Source: Clostridiales bacterium
GTDB lineage: Bacteria > Bacillota > Clostridia > Peptostreptococcales > Acidaminobacteraceae
Length of the DNA stretch: 64,000 bases
Direction: 5' to 3'
NCBI GenBank assembly: GCA_016342415.1
Contig: JAEIOD010000017.1
Coordinates: 35,741-99,740, forward strand
Under the pieces are notes generated by a model. That model was not told the origin of the DNA, made no database searches, and worked only from the letters and a program-made list of their open reading frames with translations. The translations under genes and the position numbers were made by a program. Positions 27,338-36,160 of this stretch are shown piece by piece; positions within the stretch are counted from its first letter, which is position 1; each line of letters begins with the position of its first letter.

Positions 27338-28043
27338 CAACACTTACCAGTTCAATATCACCCCAAGCACCCAACTCATCATCAATTATGATCACAATAC
27401 CTAAGATGCCTAAGATGCTTTTTCCAAATTCCAATCCTTCACGAATATCCTCTGTTGTTTTAACAATATTGCCGATGGCTGTTGCTGTTGCATCAGCAAG
27501 TAGTGTATCTTCAGAAATAACAACCACCGCATCTGCATTGCCATAACTGAGTGAGTGACCCACTTTTCCAGCAGAAGTGCAAATGCCAATCGGAGTGTCT
27601 TCCGATTTGATTTTAATACCCACTTGATTTGAAAATGGTGACTCCCCTGCATAAATGGAAATCACTTTATCTTTTTCTGATTTCAGATAAATATCACCAC
27701 CGTTTTCTATCATAATCTCTGAAGAGGTTAAGTACTCCCCAACATAATGAGAGATGGCGCCTGCTACTGTCGCCATAGGACCAACGCCTGCAGACCTCGA
27801 GGCTTCAATCATATGTTTTATTATTTCAGGTGCAAATTCATCATTTGAAATTGGCACCAATCCCAAAAACTCGGGTCTTCTTTTTATGTATGATTCTATG
27901 ACGTGTCGATAGCCATGTACCATTTGATCATCGTCAAATGGTTTTGAAGAGACAATCAATAAATCCGTTTCTTTTTCTACGAGTACTTTTCTATATAAAT
28001 TTTCACTTTTAATCTGTTCTCTATAAACTCTTTCCTGATACAT
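27330..28043 (-). CDS. UPF0280 (COG2122, ApbE-like fold) protein of the homocysteine operon
   Basis: About 237 residues from the ATG at 28043, preferred over 28094 because GGTGATG precedes it and because the longer frame would overlap the NIL-ferredoxin gene by 47 bases. Motifs GVGPMATVAGAISHYVGEYL and MIENGGDIYL (about 95-135) typify UPF0280, related in fold to ApbE flavin transferases. In methanogens COG2122 proteins co-occur with the DUF39/NIL-ferredoxin pair and contribute to homocysteine formation. The same cluster here supports that role; the exact chemistry is not established. Confidence 0.85.
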   Translation of the reverse strand: MYQERVYREQIKSENLYRKVLVEKETDLLIVSSKPFDDDQMVHGYRHVIESYIKRRPEFLGLVPISNDEFAPEIIKHMIEASRSAGVGPMATVAGAISHYVGEYLTSSEIMIENGGDIYLKSEKDKVISIYAGESPFSNQVGIKIKSEDTPIGICTSAGKVGHSLSYGNADAVVVISEDTLLADATATAIGNIVKTTEDIREGLEFGKSILGILGIVIIIDDELGAWGDIELVSVDE

Positions 28044-28047
28044 TTCA

Positions 28048-28455
28048 TCACCATGCTGTGTTTTGAATGGATCTCGTTGGACAGGCATCCACACATCGAT
28101 TACACCCTACACATCTTTCTTCTATATAATTTAACGTCCAATTCTCTCTGTCCATATTTAGAGCTCTCACCGTACATGATCCTGTACATATACCACAGTT
28201 GACACATGTTTTTTGATCAATTGTAATGGTATTGGTAATCAAGTCTGCATGCACGCCTTCATCTTCTAAATAAGACAAAGCCTCAGCGATTTTTTTCGAA
28301 TTGCCGTCAATGTCAAAAACCAGATAGCCTTCTAGTTTATAGTTGATATCCGCTTTTAAGATGTTAATTCTTAAATCGTACTTCTTAATCAAATCATAAG
28401 TAATCGGTGTATTGGTTATAGCCTTTGGAAATTTCAAAATCATCTTTATTCTCAT
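28048..28455 (-). CDS. NIL-domain ferredoxin for homocysteine synthesis
   Basis: A 135-residue protein. Residues 1-75 form a NIL domain (as in the MetN C terminus, a ligand-binding ACT-like fold), followed by twin 4Fe-4S motifs CVNCGICTGSC and CVGCNRCVDACP (about 82-130). This is the architecture of the ferredoxin partner of DUF39 proteins in anaerobic homocysteine synthesis from aspartate semialdehyde and sulfide. RBS GGGAGG lies within the last codons of the DUF39 gene. Second gene of the SAM-regulated operon. Confidence 0.9.
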   Translation of the reverse strand: MRIKMILKFPKAITNTPITYDLIKKYDLRINILKADINYKLEGYLVFDIDGNSKKIAEALSYLEDEGVHADLITNTITIDQKTCVNCGICTGSCTVRALNMDRENWTLNYIEERCVGCNRCVDACPTRSIQNTAW

Positions 28456-28456
28456 C

Positions 28457-29605
28457 TTACTTTCCTCCCATTGGCTTTGTAGTACTTTTTGTATTAAAGA
28501 GTTCTACTGGTTTTGATAAATAAAATTCACCTTTTTCAATCTGTTCTTTTAAGAGTTCTGCTATTTGTCTTGCTTTATATAGACTCGCTAGTGGCGCGGT
28601 TTTCACTTCCTTACCGTCAATCTCAATTTTCCCTGATTGTAATGCTTCGTAAGTGACTCTTTTTAAAATTGGCTTTGCCTTATCAGAAACTGAATAATCT
28701 AAAACATTCGTTTCTAACTTGTCATTGCCAATTGATACTTGTTTCATCATCTCCTCGTCTAAAATAGGAATAGGAATACCAACACCTACAAATAATGATG
28801 TCCCATATTTTTCATAAACAGCAGGTGCTATAAATTCTTTACTCATCTCTTTCATATCACCTACTAAAGCGAGCGTTCCACCAGTACCTTTTGGAATACC
28901 ATTTTCATCTCTTTCTGCTGCTGAATTGAACTGAGTGCCTCGCCAAGCCACATACCCTTGAGCACCTGCGATAAATATTCTTGTTCCGATACCAATGGTT
29001 CTATAATATGGATCATTTAAAAGCGGACTGAGAGTTCCTGCTGTAGAATAGGTTACCACACTGACATTTGGTAGTAAGGTACCCATATAAGTATACAGCG
29101 GTCTATTGGATGTATTGGCTGCCGCCGCGTAATTTTGATAACAATTTCTAGGATTGTAGATATACGCTTCATTAAGATCTTCAAGAGTAATCGATCTTTT
29201 GACTGATTTTCTTGGATAACAGTCGGTGCCTTTACCAGTCGCTTTCAGTTCCACAGGCTTGCCAGCTATTAAATCACAAATTACATGTGCCCCACCATAC
29301 TCATAACCTTTTTCATTGGATTCTTCTGTTGCACCAATATATGTATCTACTGCAGCAAGTCCCCCCGATGCTGGTACATCATTTAAAGTCACTTTTTCCA
29401 TTCTAATTGCTGGACTGGTATGTCCAAAGTTTAAAAATGCTCCAGACGAACACATCGGTCCAAAGGTTGCGGTTGTCACAACATCTATTTTCTTGGTCGC
29501 ATTTGTAATGCCTATTTCCTTTACAATATCTACAACTTCTTCAGCAGTAACAACAACTGCAGTCCCTGCTTTGATCTTCTCATTAATCTCTTCATAACTT
29601 CTCAT
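28457..29605 (-). CDS. Homocysteine biosynthesis protein, DUF39 family
   Basis: A 382-residue DUF39 (COG1900) protein. Conserved Cys-containing segments TATFGPMCSSGAFLNFGH (C52) and KGTDCYPRKS (about 131) are present; the first is the proposed sulfur carrier. In methanogens this family converts aspartate semialdehyde and a sulfur source to homocysteine with the NIL-ferredoxin, bypassing O-acetylhomoserine sulfhydrylation. It leads an operon under a SAM-I riboswitch and ends 1 base before the NIL-ferredoxin start, followed by UPF0280, MetH activation protein and MetH, a complete homocysteine-to-methionine unit. Confidence 0.92.
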   Translation of the reverse strand: MRSYEEINEKIKAGTAVVVTAEEVVDIVKEIGITNATKKIDVVTTATFGPMCSSGAFLNFGHTSPAIRMEKVTLNDVPASGGLAAVDTYIGATEESNEKGYEYGGAHVICDLIAGKPVELKATGKGTDCYPRKSVKRSITLEDLNEAYIYNPRNCYQNYAAAANTSNRPLYTYMGTLLPNVSVVTYSTAGTLSPLLNDPYYRTIGIGTRIFIAGAQGYVAWRGTQFNSAAERDENGIPKGTGGTLALVGDMKEMSKEFIAPAVYEKYGTSLFVGVGIPIPILDEEMMKQVSIGNDKLETNVLDYSVSDKAKPILKRVTYEALQSGKIEIDGKEVKTAPLASLYKARQIAELLKEQIEKGEFYLSKPVELFNTKSTTKPMGGK

Positions 29606-29619
29606 AGTTTCCCCCTATA

Positions 29620-29770
29620 TAAAAATAAAAAAATACTCTCCGGAAAGGAGAGTATAAATATGCTATCTTTTCTCACTCATCTTCCGGTTTACACCGCTGG
29701 ATTTAGCACCATGCATTTCTGCGGTTGCCGGATATCGTAGGGCCAGTCCCTCCATCACTCTTGATAAGTC
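29620..29770 (-). promoter_or_regulatory. SAM-I (S-box) riboswitch with terminator
   Basis: The reverse strand reads CTTATCAAGAG, then GGAGGGACTGGCCC, CCGGCAACC and GGTGCTAAATCC, the conserved core of the SAM-I aptamer in the right order between about 29768 and 29665. It is followed by an expression platform stem ATACTCTCC / GGAGAGTAT at 29633-29655 and a T-run. High SAM should favour the terminator and switch off the homocysteine/methionine operon downstream. Confidence 0.95.
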
Positions 29771-29788
29771 TATGTAATTGTTGAATTA

Positions 29789-29817
29789 ATTATAGGGTGA
29801 TTTTTACCCTGTGTCAA
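29789..29817 (-). promoter_or_regulatory. Consensus sigma-A promoter of the methionine operon
   Basis: TTGACA (29817-29812), a 17-base spacer and TATAAT (29794-29789) on the reverse strand match the consensus exactly. The spacer contains the inverted repeat AGGGT-N7-ACCCT. Transcription would start about 10 bases before the SAM aptamer. Confidence 0.88.
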
Positions 29818-29827
29818 TAAGCATTTT

Positions 29828-30451
29828 TTATTTTTTTGCATATTTCTTCATTAAATTGATTTTATATGTATTGATCTGAGTATTTTGAACTTCTTCCTCA
29901 AATACAAATTCATTAATGGATTTTTCTTTTTCTGCTATTTCTTCTTTTTTTATAATACGACCATGCTCTTTTTTCTGAAGTTCGTGAATTAAAACTTCAA
30001 TTTTATCCTGGAATTGAGACGCTTTTGCCACTTTGTATTTATCCCGGATTTTATCAAGATCATTACCAGCAAAACTTAAGATAATCTTTGCTTCTCTGTC
30101 ATTTATTTTTTCATCAATGATCTCAAAGACTTTTAAAACTTTTTGGTCATTAGTCAAAATGATTTCATTTTCAGGAGCTTCCGGTACCGCTTGAACTTCT
30201 TCAGCTTTTATAATTGTACCGGGTTTGACATCAGTCTCTAAAGATTCTAAAATGCCTTTAGATCTAAGTGAATAAAATGCACCTTTTGCAACAATTTCTT
30301 CCACGCCCATATGTTTTGATAGTTGTTCCATCGTAATATCTTCAAGTGTTTCATCCTGAAAAAATCTCGCTAAAACAACACAACACATTTTTTCATATAT
30401 GGTTAAGTCCTCTCTATCAACAACCAGGGCTGATATACTGAAAAAATTCAT
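29828..30451 (-). CDS. Winged-helix protein with DnaD/DnaB_2-like C-terminal region
   Basis: A 207-residue protein. Residues 10-75 form a winged helix (EDITMEQLSKHMGVEEIVAK, AFYSLRSKGILESL) as in replication-initiation or phage-type HTH proteins. Residues about 105-165 (VLKVFEIIDEKINDREAKII, GNDLDKIRDKYKVAKASQFQ) resemble the DnaD/DnaB_2 DNA-binding module. A charged C-terminal tail follows. Its role is uncertain; a DNA-binding accessory is likely. It lies 11 bases after the NatB-like permease gene, probably in the same transcript. Confidence 0.55.
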   Translation of the reverse strand: MNFFSISALVVDREDLTIYEKMCCVVLARFFQDETLEDITMEQLSKHMGVEEIVAKGAFYSLRSKGILESLETDVKPGTIIKAEEVQAVPEAPENEIILTNDQKVLKVFEIIDEKINDREAKIILSFAGNDLDKIRDKYKVAKASQFQDKIEVLIHELQKKEHGRIIKKEEIAEKEKSINEFVFEEEVQNTQINTYKINLMKKYAKK

Positions 30452-30462
30452 TTTGCCTCCAT

Positions 30463-31662
30463 TTATGCGTTAAACATTACTTTCTCACTGTTAAACAATA
30501 CTTTAATGGCATAGATCAAAATGCCTGCCAGCACTATTGATGAGCCACATGTTAATAATACCATGTTTGTTGTCAGTTCAAAAGCAAACAATTTCTTAAG
30601 TGCGATGATTGATCCATAAACCGGAATACCAAATTTCCACATTGCCATCTCACCTGTTGTATACATCGTGGAGAATCCTGAAATCATAACCACCATATAG
30701 ATTGGAGCCATGTATGTATTGGCTTCTTTAATGGTTTTAGAAATAATGGATACCATACAAATCACTGCAACATAAACACTCACCAAAGTAATCATGATTG
30801 CAAATAACGACAGATAATCCGATAATACAAATTGAAGTGAAGCCATATCAATACCATCACTGGCAAACATCTCACCAGCACTTGGCATGGAAGCAATAAT
30901 TCCAATGAAGGATGATGCCGAAGTTACAATTGCCACAATACCGAGTGCAATTACTTTTCCCATTGCAAGCGTTTCACGTTTCACTGGTGTTACCAGAAGT
31001 GTGGCCATAGTGCCTCTTTCTTTTTCACCAGCAATCATATCTGGACCAACACTCATAGCACCACTGAATAAGAATATTGCTATTAGCATTGGAAATAATA
31101 CTGCCAACCCTTTCCCGGTAGCTTTTTTGTCGTCTTGTATTTTATCGTCTGTCACACCTCTGTTTAAATCAAATACTTCCACATGTTCTGGATTGCCAAT
31201 TCTTTGACCTAATAGTAACGTCTCAAAATCGGTTAGTGTTCTATCGATATTATAACGCGCTTCTTGTGAGTAATCCTCAACGCCGTTATAATATCTCTTC
31301 ACATTCGGCTTTTCAAAATCCATTGCTTTTGCATCAAACTGATCATCAAAAATCATATATATTTCAATTTCAGCTTCCAATATTTGATTTTTATAAATAT
31401 CAGATGCCTGATCAACATAAGTAAATTCATATCTCGCATCTGTTGATACAAACTCCTTAAAGCTTTCAGGTGCATTGGCCGCAACAATAGACGGTACATT
31501 AAGCTCCACATCATCTATCATTGTTGTCATGACATTGCCCATTAAACTGTACATGATAAAAATACTTAATGCAGGCAAAATAATCACTGTAAAAATTAAT
31601 CTTCTATCGGTGAAAATCCTTTTAAGTTCTTTTTTTACAACTGTTAATAATCTCTTATCCAT
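30463..31662 (-). CDS. ABC transporter permease, NatB-like (ABC-2 type)
   Basis: A 399-residue membrane protein. One N-terminal helix (about 20-42), a roughly 140-residue extracellular loop, then five or more helices from about 180 to 395 (LFPMLIAIFLFSGAMSVGPD, TLLVTPVKRETLAMGKVIAL). The ERGTMATLLVTPVKR coupling region is typical of ABC-2 exporters of the NatB type, which in Bacillus expel sodium with NatA. It is preceded by 2 bases by the ATPase gene. The substrate here is inferred, not shown. Confidence 0.85.
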   Translation of the reverse strand: MDKRLLTVVKKELKRIFTDRRLIFTVIILPALSIFIMYSLMGNVMTTMIDDVELNVPSIVAANAPESFKEFVSTDARYEFTYVDQASDIYKNQILEAEIEIYMIFDDQFDAKAMDFEKPNVKRYYNGVEDYSQEARYNIDRTLTDFETLLLGQRIGNPEHVEVFDLNRGVTDDKIQDDKKATGKGLAVLFPMLIAIFLFSGAMSVGPDMIAGEKERGTMATLLVTPVKRETLAMGKVIALGIVAIVTSASSFIGIIASMPSAGEMFASDGIDMASLQFVLSDYLSLFAIMITLVSVYVAVICMVSIISKTIKEANTYMAPIYMVVMISGFSTMYTTGEMAMWKFGIPVYGSIIALKKLFAFELTTNMVLLTCGSSIVLAGILIYAIKVLFNSEKVMFNA

Positions 31663-31664
31663 CT

Positions 31665-32435
31665 TTATACTCCTTTCACTTCAGAGTAATGTTTAAAGAA
31701 AGCATCCTCTAAATCAGTTGTATTGGATTCTTTTAAAATAGTCTTTAAATCACCATTTGCAACTAATTTACCCTCTATAATAATACCAATCTGATCACAT
31801 AATTTTTCTGCAACTGTCATGATATGCGTAGATACAATAACAACTTTACCTTCGTCTCTTAATTTAATCAGATAATCCGTCACTGCTCTAGCTGTAATGA
31901 TATCCAAACCATTTGTAGGTTCATCAAATATGATGACATCTGGATTATGAATCAAACTAACCGCTATAGATAATTTCTGTTTCATACCCGTCGAAAACTC
32001 TGAAATCTTTCTAGTTGCAAACTCACTGATACCAAAGTAATCAAATAATTCATCTCGTCTCGATTCTATTTCCTTTAATGGCATACTATGAAGTTCACCA
32101 AAATACTTAATGGTATCACTGGCTGTAAAGTGAGTATCCAACTTCAGTTCATTTGTTAAAAATGCAATTTTGCTTCTAACATCGGTCGATTTTTTCTGAT
32201 TCTCCAATCCCAATACATAAATTGCACCTTCAGTCGGTTTAATCAATGTTGATATACATCTAAGAGTTGTTGTTTTACCAGCCCCATTAGGACCTAACAG
32301 CCCAAATATTTCACCTGGCTTTGCTGTAAATGAAATATCATCAACTGCAATTTTGATAGATGATGTGGATTGATCTTTTTTCATTTGTTTCTTATTCAAT
32401 TTAAATATTTTCTTTAAATTCTTTACTTCAACCAT
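31665..32435 (-). CDS. ABC transporter ATP-binding protein, NatA-like
   Basis: A 256-residue ATPase with Walker A LGPNGAGKTTTLR (about 47-59), signature FSTGMKQKLSIA, Walker B DVIIFDEPTNGLD and switch His in VSTHIM. It pairs with the ABC-2 permease immediately downstream and resembles NatA and other DrrA/CcmA-class ATPases. The two genes likely export sodium or a small hydrophobic compound. Confidence 0.9.
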   Translation of the reverse strand: MVEVKNLKKIFKLNKKQMKKDQSTSSIKIAVDDISFTAKPGEIFGLLGPNGAGKTTTLRCISTLIKPTEGAIYVLGLENQKKSTDVRSKIAFLTNELKLDTHFTASDTIKYFGELHSMPLKEIESRRDELFDYFGISEFATRKISEFSTGMKQKLSIAVSLIHNPDVIIFDEPTNGLDIITARAVTDYLIKLRDEGKVVIVSTHIMTVAEKLCDQIGIIIEGKLVANGDLKTILKESNTTDLEDAFFKHYSEVKGV

Positions 32436-32523
32436 AATGCCTCCTTTAGCTTCATATAAACTTTATTTCAATTCTCGTAGTGTTTTATTCAATAACCAAT
32501 CGAGTAGACTAACATAAGTTGTG

Positions 32524-32952
32524 TTATTTCTTTCTCAGTTTTCTATATACTTTCACAACTGCAAAAGACAGTATATATGTATACAACATGATCGTACCAC
32601 CTATAGAGAACTCGAATTCATAGAACACCGATATTGTCACCATGATGGCCAGTTCAGCTATCAGGATATGAAGCAAAATTGCCTTTGTTTCTAATTTATC
32701 CTTGATGACTCTTTCATCAGAAACTGACGCATCCAAATCATCTGCAAAATCCTTATCCTTTCGTTTGATTAAATATATTACCGATAAACCAATTGCCACA
32801 ATAAGCAAACCCGTTCCAAAACCACTGAAAAAGTCATTTCCAAGTACATCAGGAACGAGTTTATTCATAATGATTAGCGTCAAACCTATGACGTATAACA
32901 AAGCACCTACGACTTTATAGTAATTGAGCATTTTGAACTTTTTATTCTTCAT
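32524..32952 (-). CDS. Small membrane protein of unknown function linked to an Xre regulator
   Basis: A 142-residue protein with four predicted transmembrane helices (about 11-28, 42-60, 88-107, 113-133) and a charged loop KRKDKDFADDLDASVSDERV between the second and third. This resembles DUF2178/DUF3796-type membrane proteins often paired with small Xre regulators in Firmicutes. The gene starts 11 bases inside the xre gene, with its RBS GGGAGGA within it. Function unknown. Confidence 0.75.
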   Translation of the reverse strand: MKNKKFKMLNYYKVVGALLYVIGLTLIIMNKLVPDVLGNDFFSGFGTGLLIVAIGLSVIYLIKRKDKDFADDLDASVSDERVIKDKLETKAILLHILIAELAIMVTISVFYEFEFSIGGTIMLYTYILSFAVVKVYRKLRKK

Positions 32953-33148
32953 GAACGTCCTCCCAAAATAGTTGATCTAATGTTTGATGCAGTGTTTTAC
33001 AGATACTGATACATAAACCAAGTGTTGGATTGTATTTACCTGATTCAATCAGTCCAATAGTTTGTCTTGTTACACCAACAGCTTTGGCTAATTCACCTTG
33101 AGTCATCTCTAACTCCATCCGTTTTAATTTGATTTTATTAATTGGCAT
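32942..33148 (-). CDS. Small Xre-family transcriptional regulator (YozG-like)
   Basis: 68 residues from the ATG at 33148 (RBS AGGGAGG). The helix-turn-helix spans KRMELEMTQGELAKAVGVTR and QTIGLIESGKYNPTLGLCIS, typical of the YozG/YgzD one-domain class that controls an adjacent membrane-protein gene. A promoter TTGACA-N17-TACACT (33207-33179, reverse strand) and three ATTGCA half-sites (around 33173, 33193 and 33214) lie upstream, likely its own operator. Confidence 0.85.
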   Translation of the reverse strand: MPINKIKLKRMELEMTQGELAKAVGVTRQTIGLIESGKYNPTLGLCISICKTLHQTLDQLFWEDVHEE

Positions 33149-33164
33149 AAACGCCTCCCTTGCA

Positions 33165-33220
33165 ACTTTTATATTGCAAGTGTAATATATACATTGCGCA
33201 GTGTCAACTATATATTGCAT
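33165..33220 (-). promoter_or_regulatory. Promoter and probable operator of the xre gene
   Basis: On the reverse strand TTGACA (33207-33202) and TACACT (33184-33179) are 17 bases apart. The motif ATTGCA or its complement recurs three times across this stretch, including both flanks of the promoter, which suggests autoregulation by the Xre protein. Confidence 0.55.
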
Positions 33221-33316
33221 ATATTTTATTTTTTGAACGATTTACATCAGAACAATTTGAATCGTCATATTTTTAATTTCAAAATTAATATTTGAAAGCA
33301 TTTTTTTAAAAAGATA

Positions 33317-33383
33317 TTGACTTTTTTTTAAAAATGGTGTATATATAAATTAAGAATTAGCACTCGACTTTCGAGACTGCTAA
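33317..33383 (+). promoter_or_regulatory. Promoter with CIRCE element for hsp20
   Basis: TTGACT (33317-33322) and TATATA (33340-33345) are spaced by 17 bases. Directly downstream TTAGCACTC-N9-GACTGCTAA (33357-33383) matches the HrcA-binding CIRCE consensus TTAGCACTC-N9-GAGTGCTAA with one mismatch in the right arm. This implies heat-shock control by an HrcA encoded elsewhere. Confidence 0.88.
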
Positions 33384-33419
33384 CAAGTCTTTTGATAATA
33401 ACTAGAAGGAGTGATGAAC

Positions 33420-33866
33420 ATGGCAGGACTAATTCCGTTCAACAGGAAGCACAACGATTTATTGAATGTTGGGTTTAATGATTTTTCTAGCATGCTTGAT
33501 GACTTTTTTACAGGCAATTGGCCAGTACGAAGAAATTTAGCTGGTGATACCTTTAAAATTGATATTCAAGATTCTGAAAAAACTTACATCGTTGAAGCTG
33601 AACTACCTGGTGTGAAAAAAGAAGATATCAATATCACACTTAATGAAGGAAAATTGAACTTATCTGTTAAAAAAGAAGAATTTTCAGAAAACAAAGCTAA
33701 AAATTATATTCACAGAGAAAGAATGTATGCACAAATGGCACGTACCATTTTTCTCGCTGATGCTGATGATAAGAGCATTAAAGCCAAACTAGAAGAAGGC
33801 GTATTAACCATTACTGTACCTAAGAAAGAAAAAACAGATCAGTCTAAACACATTCAAATTGAATAG
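33420..33866 (+). CDS. Hsp20/alpha-crystallin small heat-shock protein
   Basis: 148 residues from ATG 33420 (MAGLIPFNRK, the usual start of clostridial Hsp20). The alpha-crystallin domain covers about 42-145 with FKIDIQDSEKTYIVEAELPG, VKKEDINITLNEGKL and the conserved end AKLEEGVLTITVPK. It is an ATP-independent holdase that keeps unfolding proteins soluble. AGAAGGAG lies 8 bases before the chosen ATG; two in-frame upstream starts sit on the RBS. Regulated by the CIRCE element upstream. Confidence 0.93.
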   Translation: MAGLIPFNRKHNDLLNVGFNDFSSMLDDFFTGNWPVRRNLAGDTFKIDIQDSEKTYIVEAELPGVKKEDINITLNEGKLNLSVKKEEFSENKAKNYIHRERMYAQMARTIFLADADDKSIKAKLEEGVLTITVPKKEKTDQSKHIQIE

Positions 33867-34173
33867 TCATTAAGAACAGCGCTTCTAGACGAGGCGCTTT
33901 CATTTTGAGTCTAAAAATGTATACAAAACCTTTGACTCTCATCATAGATCTTGTTATAAACGCTTTCCATTTCCATCAGCTCTCAATAAATGAGTTAGTT
34001 ATTATACTCAAATTAAAGATATCTCCAATCGTCAGTTGTTTCAATACATACTTTCTTTTTTTATTTTTCACTTAAGGCTTTTAATATATTATTAATATGA
34101 AAAAACTCTTTGACATAGTTTCACTCAATACGATTAAAGATATTTAAGTGATTTTACCATATACTTTAAAAGT
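33867..34173. other. Non-coding gap after hsp20
   Basis: A stem with arms AGCGC / GCGCT at 33878-33898 followed by TTCATTTT is a probable hsp20 terminator. The rest, about 270 bases of AT-rich sequence, shows no ORF with an RBS and no structured RNA that I recognise. Confidence 0.5.
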
Positions 34174-34203
34174 CCAAAAAAAAGAGATCTAAAAAGATCT
34201 CTT
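34174..34203 (-). terminator. Terminator of the tyrS-MOSC operon
   Basis: AGAGATCT / AGATCTCT with a four-base loop, followed on the reverse strand by TTTTTTTT, lies across the MOSC stop. Confidence 0.85.
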
Positions 34204-34608
34204 GATTTCACCTGATTTTACTACCTTGCCAAATAATGGCTCTGACACCAAAGGACAGGATATTTTATTTTGAACAAAAGTACATTCAGGAAAACACCGT
34301 TTCCCTTTCTTTGTAATTTTTATCTCAGCATCACCTATTAATAAATGATCCCCAACTGATATCTCTGCCGGGCTTAAATCAATTAAAAGTGTTTCTACAA
34401 ACCTTTTAACACATAGACCGTCTTGATAATCTGCCAGTTTCTTTTTAGTTTCTATAGACATCAAACACACTTCTCTGTCACCGGGTTTTGAATAGGCATC
34501 CCCTTCCAAACCGAGGTTTGAAATCAACCGACCTTCATCAACTTCAATTCTACTTTTGCCCTTTTCCATAGATTTCTTGATACTGATAATGTTCACTCCA
34601 TGAATCAC
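34189..34608 (-). CDS. MOSC domain protein
   Basis: A 139-residue MOSC (molybdenum cofactor sulfurase C-terminal) domain protein: INIS-type start, [24 protein letters not shown] region (about 22-41), and Cys-containing [19 protein letters not shown] (about 105-125). Stand-alone MOSC proteins in anaerobes are often near molybdopterin genes, but none is seen here. The reaction is unknown, probably sulfur or molybdenum cofactor-linked. The start overlaps the tyrS stop by 4 bases, so it is driven by the tyrosine T-box. Confidence 0.8.
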   Translation of the reverse strand: MIHGVNIISIKKSMEKGKSRIEVDEGRLISNLGLEGDAYSKPGDREVCLMSIETKKKLADYQDGLCVKRFVETLLIDLSPAEISVGDHLLIGDAEIKITKKGKRCFPECTFVQNKISCPLVSEPLFGKVVKSGEIKRSF

Positions 34609-35828
34609 TTTAAAATGATCTTATGGTAAACTTTTTTACCTTTTTTTATCATAGCAGTTCCATCTTCAAAATCAGCCATTGTCAACTTGTAGAACGGTTC
34701 TGCAACTTTCTCATCATTTAAAGAAACGCCGTTTTGCTGAATCAATCTCTTGCCTTCGCCTTTTGATTTTAAAAGACCCAGCTCAACCATAACTTCCAAC
34801 AGTTCTTTACCTTCTTCGAAATCAGATTTATCTAACTCCGTTGATGGCACGTTATCACTTACACCACCACCCGCAAACAATGCTTTCGTCGCTTCCAACG
34901 CTTTGTTGGCTTCTTCTTCACCGTGTACCAGTTTTGTAAATTCAAAGGCCAATATTTCTTTAGCTTTGTTAATCTCAGCACCTTCTAGAGCGCCTAAACG
35001 TCTGACTTCATCCATAGGTAAGAATGTAAGAAGCGATAAACAATTCTCGACATCTGCATCATCAACATTTCTGAAGTATTGGAACATCTCGTATGGTGAT
35101 GTCTTTTCAGGATCAATCCATACAGCACCTTTTTCTGTCTTACCCATCTTAATACCAGCAGAAGTCGTCAACAGTTTAAAGGTTAAGCCGTATACTTCTT
35201 TCTGATCTGATTTTCTAACCAAGTTAACACCAGCAATGATATTAGACCATTGATCGTTACCACCCAATTGCATTTTACAGTCATATCTTCTATTCAGTTC
35301 CAGGAAGTCATATCCCTGCATAATCATGTAGTTAAACTCCAGGAACGATAAACCCGTTTCCATTCTTTGTTTAAAACATTCGGCTTGAAGCATTTTATTA
35401 ACATTGAACTTACTGCCCACTTCTCTTAAGAATTGAACATAGTTCAGATGATCCAACCAATCTGCATTATTTGCAGGAATCCCTTTTTCACCATCTAAAG
35501 TGATGTATTTTCTCATTTGGTTTAACATTTTAGTACCATTTTCTTCAATGGTTTCATTTGTTAACATTTTTCTCATATCAGTTTTACCAGATGGATCACC
35601 AACTTTTGCTGTACCACCACCGATAAGCGCAATAGGAACATGACCGGCACGTTGCATGTGCATCATGACAATCACTTGAATAAAGTGACCAACATGAAGT
35701 GAATCTGCTGTCGGGTCAAAACCAATATAGAACTTAACACTTTCCTTTTCCAATAAAGCCTTTACTTCTTCTTCATGAGTAATTTGCTCGATAAAGCCTC
35801 TTTCTTTTAAAATCTCAAAAACATTCAT
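34605..35828 (-). CDS. tyrS: Tyrosyl-tRNA synthetase
   Basis: A 407-residue class I synthetase. The HIGH-like signature is [13 protein letters not shown] (about 39-51), the tyrosine pocket includes [16 protein letters not shown], and the KMSKS-like loop is [10 protein letters not shown] (about 228-237). A C-terminal S4 RNA-binding domain is present ([19 protein letters not shown]). It charges tRNA-Tyr. RBS AAGGAG precedes the ATG. A T-box leader with the UGGUACC element lies upstream. Confidence 0.95.
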   Translation of the reverse strand: MNVFEILKERGFIEQITHEEEVKALLEKESVKFYIGFDPTADSLHVGHFIQVIVMMHMQRAGHVPIALIGGGTAKVGDPSGKTDMRKMLTNETIEENGTKMLNQMRKYITLDGEKGIPANNADWLDHLNYVQFLREVGSKFNVNKMLQAECFKQRMETGLSFLEFNYMIMQGYDFLELNRRYDCKMQLGGNDQWSNIIAGVNLVRKSDQKEVYGLTFKLLTTSAGIKMGKTEKGAVWIDPEKTSPYEMFQYFRNVDDADVENCLSLLTFLPMDEVRRLGALEGAEINKAKEILAFEFTKLVHGEEEANKALEATKALFAGGGVSDNVPSTELDKSDFEEGKELLEVMVELGLLKSKGEGKRLIQQNGVSLNDEKVAEPFYKLTMADFEDGTAMIKKGKKVYHKIILK

Positions 35829-35892
35829 TTGATCACTCCTTAAATATCATATAATTTCAGACGTATGTCTTCCATTTACCTTCCTAAAATAT

Positions 35893-36124
35893 ACAAAAAA
35901 AGAGTCTGTCGTCAAAAGGACGAAAGACTCGTGGTACCACCTTAGTTTAAAATACAAATGTATTTCCTCTAAATACTTAACGCGTACAAAACGTAATAGT
36001 TTCCTATTATTACTCCAAACCCGTAATTTCATAAGATAACCTGTGAGCTTTTCAACAACCAGCTCCTCTCTGAATCCGTTATTATCTTAATACTTCTGTT
36101 CTTCAACGTAAATATTTTTAATTA
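35893..36124 (-). promoter_or_regulatory. T-box leader of tyrS
   Basis: On the reverse strand GGTGGTACCACGAG contains the T-box sequence TGGTACCACG (about 35939-35930) that pairs with the tRNA acceptor end. It is followed by a terminator stem GAGTCTTTCGTCC / GACGACAGACTC and a T-run at 35893-35929. The leader begins GAGAGGAGC-like stem I; ATTACGG in it supplies a TAC tyrosine specifier candidate. Uncharged tRNA-Tyr should promote readthrough. Confidence 0.92.
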
Positions 36125-36130
36125 ATACCC

Positions 36131-36159
36131 ATCTTAAAATATTTTTTTGCTTCTGTCAA
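36131..36159 (-). promoter_or_regulatory. Promoter of the tyrS T-box transcript
   Basis: TTGACA (36159-36154), a 17-base spacer and TAAGAT (36136-36131) on the reverse strand lie just ahead of the T-box leader and directly after the HD-GYP stop codon. Confidence 0.75.
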
Positions 36160-36160
36160 G

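Noticed and set aside
29212..29597. Forward reading frames opposite the DUF39 gene
   Set aside because: These are shadows of a strongly conserved gene on the reverse strand.
35847..36032. 61-codon reverse reading frame upstream of tyrS
   Set aside because: It lies within the T-box leader RNA and follows its conserved structure, not protein constraint.
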